Assembly (NCBI GenBank): GCA_947579605.1
Contig: OX388321.1
Span: 22,497,614 to 22,561,613, forward strand
DNA: 64,000 bases
Direction: 5' to 3'
From: Athripsodes cinereus
Lineage: Eukaryota; Arthropoda; Insecta; Trichoptera; Leptoceridae
The notes beneath the pieces are model-generated. The model was not told the origin of the DNA, did not search any database, and saw only the letters and a list, made by a program, of their open reading frames with translations. The position numbers and the translations under genes are program-made. Shown here piece by piece: positions 62,262 to 64,000 of the stretch. Each line of letters begins with the position of its first letter. Within the stretch, counting starts at the first letter, position 1.

Positions 62262-62330
62262 GGATAAAATAAAATAAAATCATCTTTATTGTTCATTTTT
62301 TAAGTTGTACAAACGGCGGGTTTATTGCCT
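62262..62330 (-). mobile_element. LINE 3' end with TTGCCTTCAGGCAA hairpin
   Basis: In minus sense TTGCCTTCAGGCAATAAACC, CGCCGTTTGTACAACTTAAA and then AAATAAAAT tail. A terminal hairpin again precedes the tail, but the sequence differs from the GGC-GCC family. The body upstream of the hairpin is only about 40 bp. Confidence 0.6.
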
Positions 62331-62501
62331 GAAGGCAATTTCTGACAACCGACCAGTTAAAGAGGGAACCAATCCTCGATTCATTTCGTTTACCCCGCGA
62401 GTGAAACAACGTGATGGTACGTATATACATATATTTTTTTTTTGAGGATATATTATAAAATAACAGATGTGATAGCAGTGTTGGGAATAGAATGAATAAA
62501 A

Positions 62502-62689
62502 TGAGTTCGTCGGTAGCCTGGAGGTAGAGTCTCGGCCTCGTGAACATGGGGTCCGTGGTTCGATACCAGGTGCCGGCAAACTCCCCTTTCACGACACAAG
62601 CTTTTAGTAGCTTACTGTGAAAGGTGTATAAGGTTGTATTTGGGTTTATAACAAACAAAACCCAGATATATCTTTTTATAAAAAAAAAA
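62502..62689 (+). mobile_element. SINE1, best copy (tRNA-derived)
   Basis: GTCGGTAGCCTGGAGGTAGA (box A region), GGTTCGATACC (box B, 62558-62568), GGCAAACTCCCCTTTCACGA, TAGCTTACTGTGAAAGGTGT, and the end CAGATATATCTTTTTATAAA plus an A run. Confidence 0.9.
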
Positions 62690-63235
62690 TTCTGTCAAAG
62701 AAAGACAGATTTATGAATAACACTGTGATTTTGTCACTGATAGACTGACCCATCAGGCCGTCCGTAAAGACATTTTTGGTTTGAATGTGAGGCAAAAAGG
62801 AGTTAACTACTCCTAAGATATTTGGGTATGAGTTGGGTCTCTATTCAATGATAGGTTAAACACTTTGATTATGTCACAGGTCGAAAAATTGAAGAATAAC
62901 ACTGTGATTGCGATTTTAATTCATCATTTCTTCCGAATGTTAGGTCCGCTGTCCTCGTGGGATCTTCCTTACATAGGGGTATTCAACATAAGAGCCCTTA
63001 AGTGGACCCTTCAATGAAAAATATTTTGTATATTTTGCTGAGAACACAAGATGCGCTTCAAAGATTATGATTGTATATTATCATGGTTTATTTTATTTTT
63101 GTATAAAATTAATTTCAAGATGTTTATGAAAAAAATAAATACTGAAGATAATATTGTCACATTGGTAAGTCTCTAATATTCTTCCTAAATACATTTAACT
63201 AACTTTTCTTATAAATACTTTTTTTTGTTCCGTGG
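62690..63235. other. no recognised feature
   Basis: GAATAACACTGTGATT occurs at about 62716 and 62892; otherwise nothing recognised. Confidence 0.35.
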
Positions 63236-63239
63236 ATCC

Positions 63240-63560
63240 TCCTGAGATTGAATTGGTCTCCCACTTTTTATTCGTAATTTTTCACATGTTCTGTGAAAAG
63301 TTTTGATGTTATTGACCGAAGGTACTTGTTGGAAGTCCATTTCAAAGTGAATTGAAAAAAACACTTTTTGGTTAACTTCCAAGTGACTTCATCAACTACG
63401 CTTACTAGTATTTGGAGACTCTCGTCTCCATCTTCAGGCGATTAGAAGTCCTCTGAAAGAAGAGTGTTCGAAAAAATAAGGAGCATGAACCAAACCAGTC
63501 ATCCTGAGCATCTTCATTTTTATTGACACAGAAAGGACAGCCTGTGTGTACATTATATGA
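63240..63560 (-). repeat. K repeat split by a PLE-type segment
   Basis: K 5' block 63248-63300 (TTGGTCTCCCACTTTTTATT, CACATGTTCTGTGAAAAG) and K 3' block 63455-63560 (GAAGAGTGTTCGAAAAAATA, TCATCCTGAGCATC, CACAGAAAGGACAGCC). The ~150 bp between carry the decayed hammerhead below. Confidence 0.6.
63396..63440 (-). ncRNA. degenerate hammerhead motif
   Basis: Minus strand: CGCCTGAAGATGG with core CTGAAGA, a perfect stem II GGAGAC-GAGA-GTCTCC, then AAAT where GAAA is expected, then the palindrome TACTAGTA. The upstream plus text TTAACTTCCAAGTGACTTCA also looks PLE-derived (recalled). The missing G12 should abolish cleavage. Confidence 0.55.
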
Positions 63561-63929
63561 GTAAGGATAGAAAAATTGAAGATATTTACTTCTTTTGCAT
63601 ATTCAAAAACATTAGGCAATTCGTATCTTATGTACATATTTGTCTAGTAAAATAATATGTTCTTCATATTGAAATGAATAAGTATAAATTGGTTGTAGAC
63701 ATTTTGCCGTGGTTGCAGCGCATTGTACATTATATGCATACTTACATATCTATAATATAATAAGTTACTATGTGATTAACCATTATACATTAAAAAAAAC
63801 TGTATTCCCTTCCTCTTCCTTCCTTCTCTTCCTCTTTCAATATTTTTTCATAAATATTGTGCTGCAAAATTATTCAAATTTTGGATACCATAATAAAATT
63901 GGCGATGTAAATCATTGATTGTATTATTG

Positions 63930-63990
63930 TTTTTTTTTTAAAAAAAAAGATATGTCTGGGTTTTTGTTATAAACCCAAATACAACCTTGA
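63930..63990 (-). mobile_element. SINE1 3' end at the window edge
   Basis: A run, AGATATGTCTGGGTTTTTGT, TATAAACCCAAATACAACCT: SINE1 in minus sense, as at 3.01-3.06 kb. It diverges at GATATGGGGGGG, which may be an assembly end. Confidence 0.75.
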
Positions 63991-64000
63991 TATGGGGGGG

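Noticed and set aside
62502..62580. Possible functional tRNA gene
   Set aside because: Same reason: a tRNA-like head of SINE1 with a conserved non-tRNA body.
62293..62658. 121-codon minus-strand frame
   Set aside because: Antisense reading of SINE1 and a LINE tail.

Overview
This window looks like gene-poor, AT-rich nuclear DNA from an insect, most likely a moth or butterfly. That guess rests on remembered repeat types (Helitron ends, RTE-type LINE tails, tRNA-derived SINEs, hammerhead-bearing Penelope-like termini), not on a host gene. No host protein-coding gene, rRNA or functional tRNA gene can be identified with confidence. Three short candidate exons (near 8.8, 9.3 and 45.7 kb) are listed at low confidence. 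Nearly everything else recognisable is transposon-derived.

The one long coding unit is an apparently intact non-LTR retrotransposon of the CR1/Jockey group on the minus strand (about 30.54-35.06 kb). ORF1 (coiled coil plus RNA-binding region) overlaps ORF2 (APE endonuclease plus reverse transcriptase) in the -1 frame. A slippery A_AAA_AAC heptamer lies directly before the ORF1 stop, and ORF2 has no ATG ahead of its catalytic N-terminus, so ORF2 may be made by -1 frameshifting.

The most striking layer is a set of short fold-back insertions carrying hammerhead ribozyme motifs, as known from Penelope-like elements (PLEs). They lie at 4.70-4.96, 9.66-10.06, 22.96-23.21 and 52.54-52.83 kb, with single motifs at 22.39, 27.21 and 63.40 kb and degenerate relatives at 46.8, 48.4, 55.35 and 57.2 kb. 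In the well-preserved motifs stem III is a loopless palindrome, which suggests dimeric ribozymes. Several end in the same ATG-headed terminus, and three have 10-15 bp target-site duplications (TSDs).

Other content: TIR elements of 1.1-1.6 kb (0.19-1.61, 5.48-6.61, 23.27-24.84 kb); a hAT-like element with an 8-bp TSD (53.73-54.23); a Helitron (15.61-16.32); palindromic MITEs; three tRNA-derived SINE families (here SINE1, SINE2, SINE3); many 3' remnants of RTE-like LINEs (here families A to F, I, J); LINE 3' tails (G, H, L); and a very abundant ~300-bp retroposon (here the K repeat, roughly 30 copies). Tandem repeats include a ~60-bp minisatellite (19.65-20.15), an 8-bp array (43.05-43.3), a 23-bp array (11.82-11.91), a 72-nt T run (49.75) and a CA microsatellite (51.63).

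Nested insertions give relative ages. For example, a LINE tail copy at 50.67-51.39 kb was split by a CR1-like 3' end and by a MITE, an RTE copy at 53.69-54.49 kb was split by the hAT element, and a K repeat with a 9-bp TSD split another RTE copy at 48.6-48.8 kb. Family letters are local labels, not database names.
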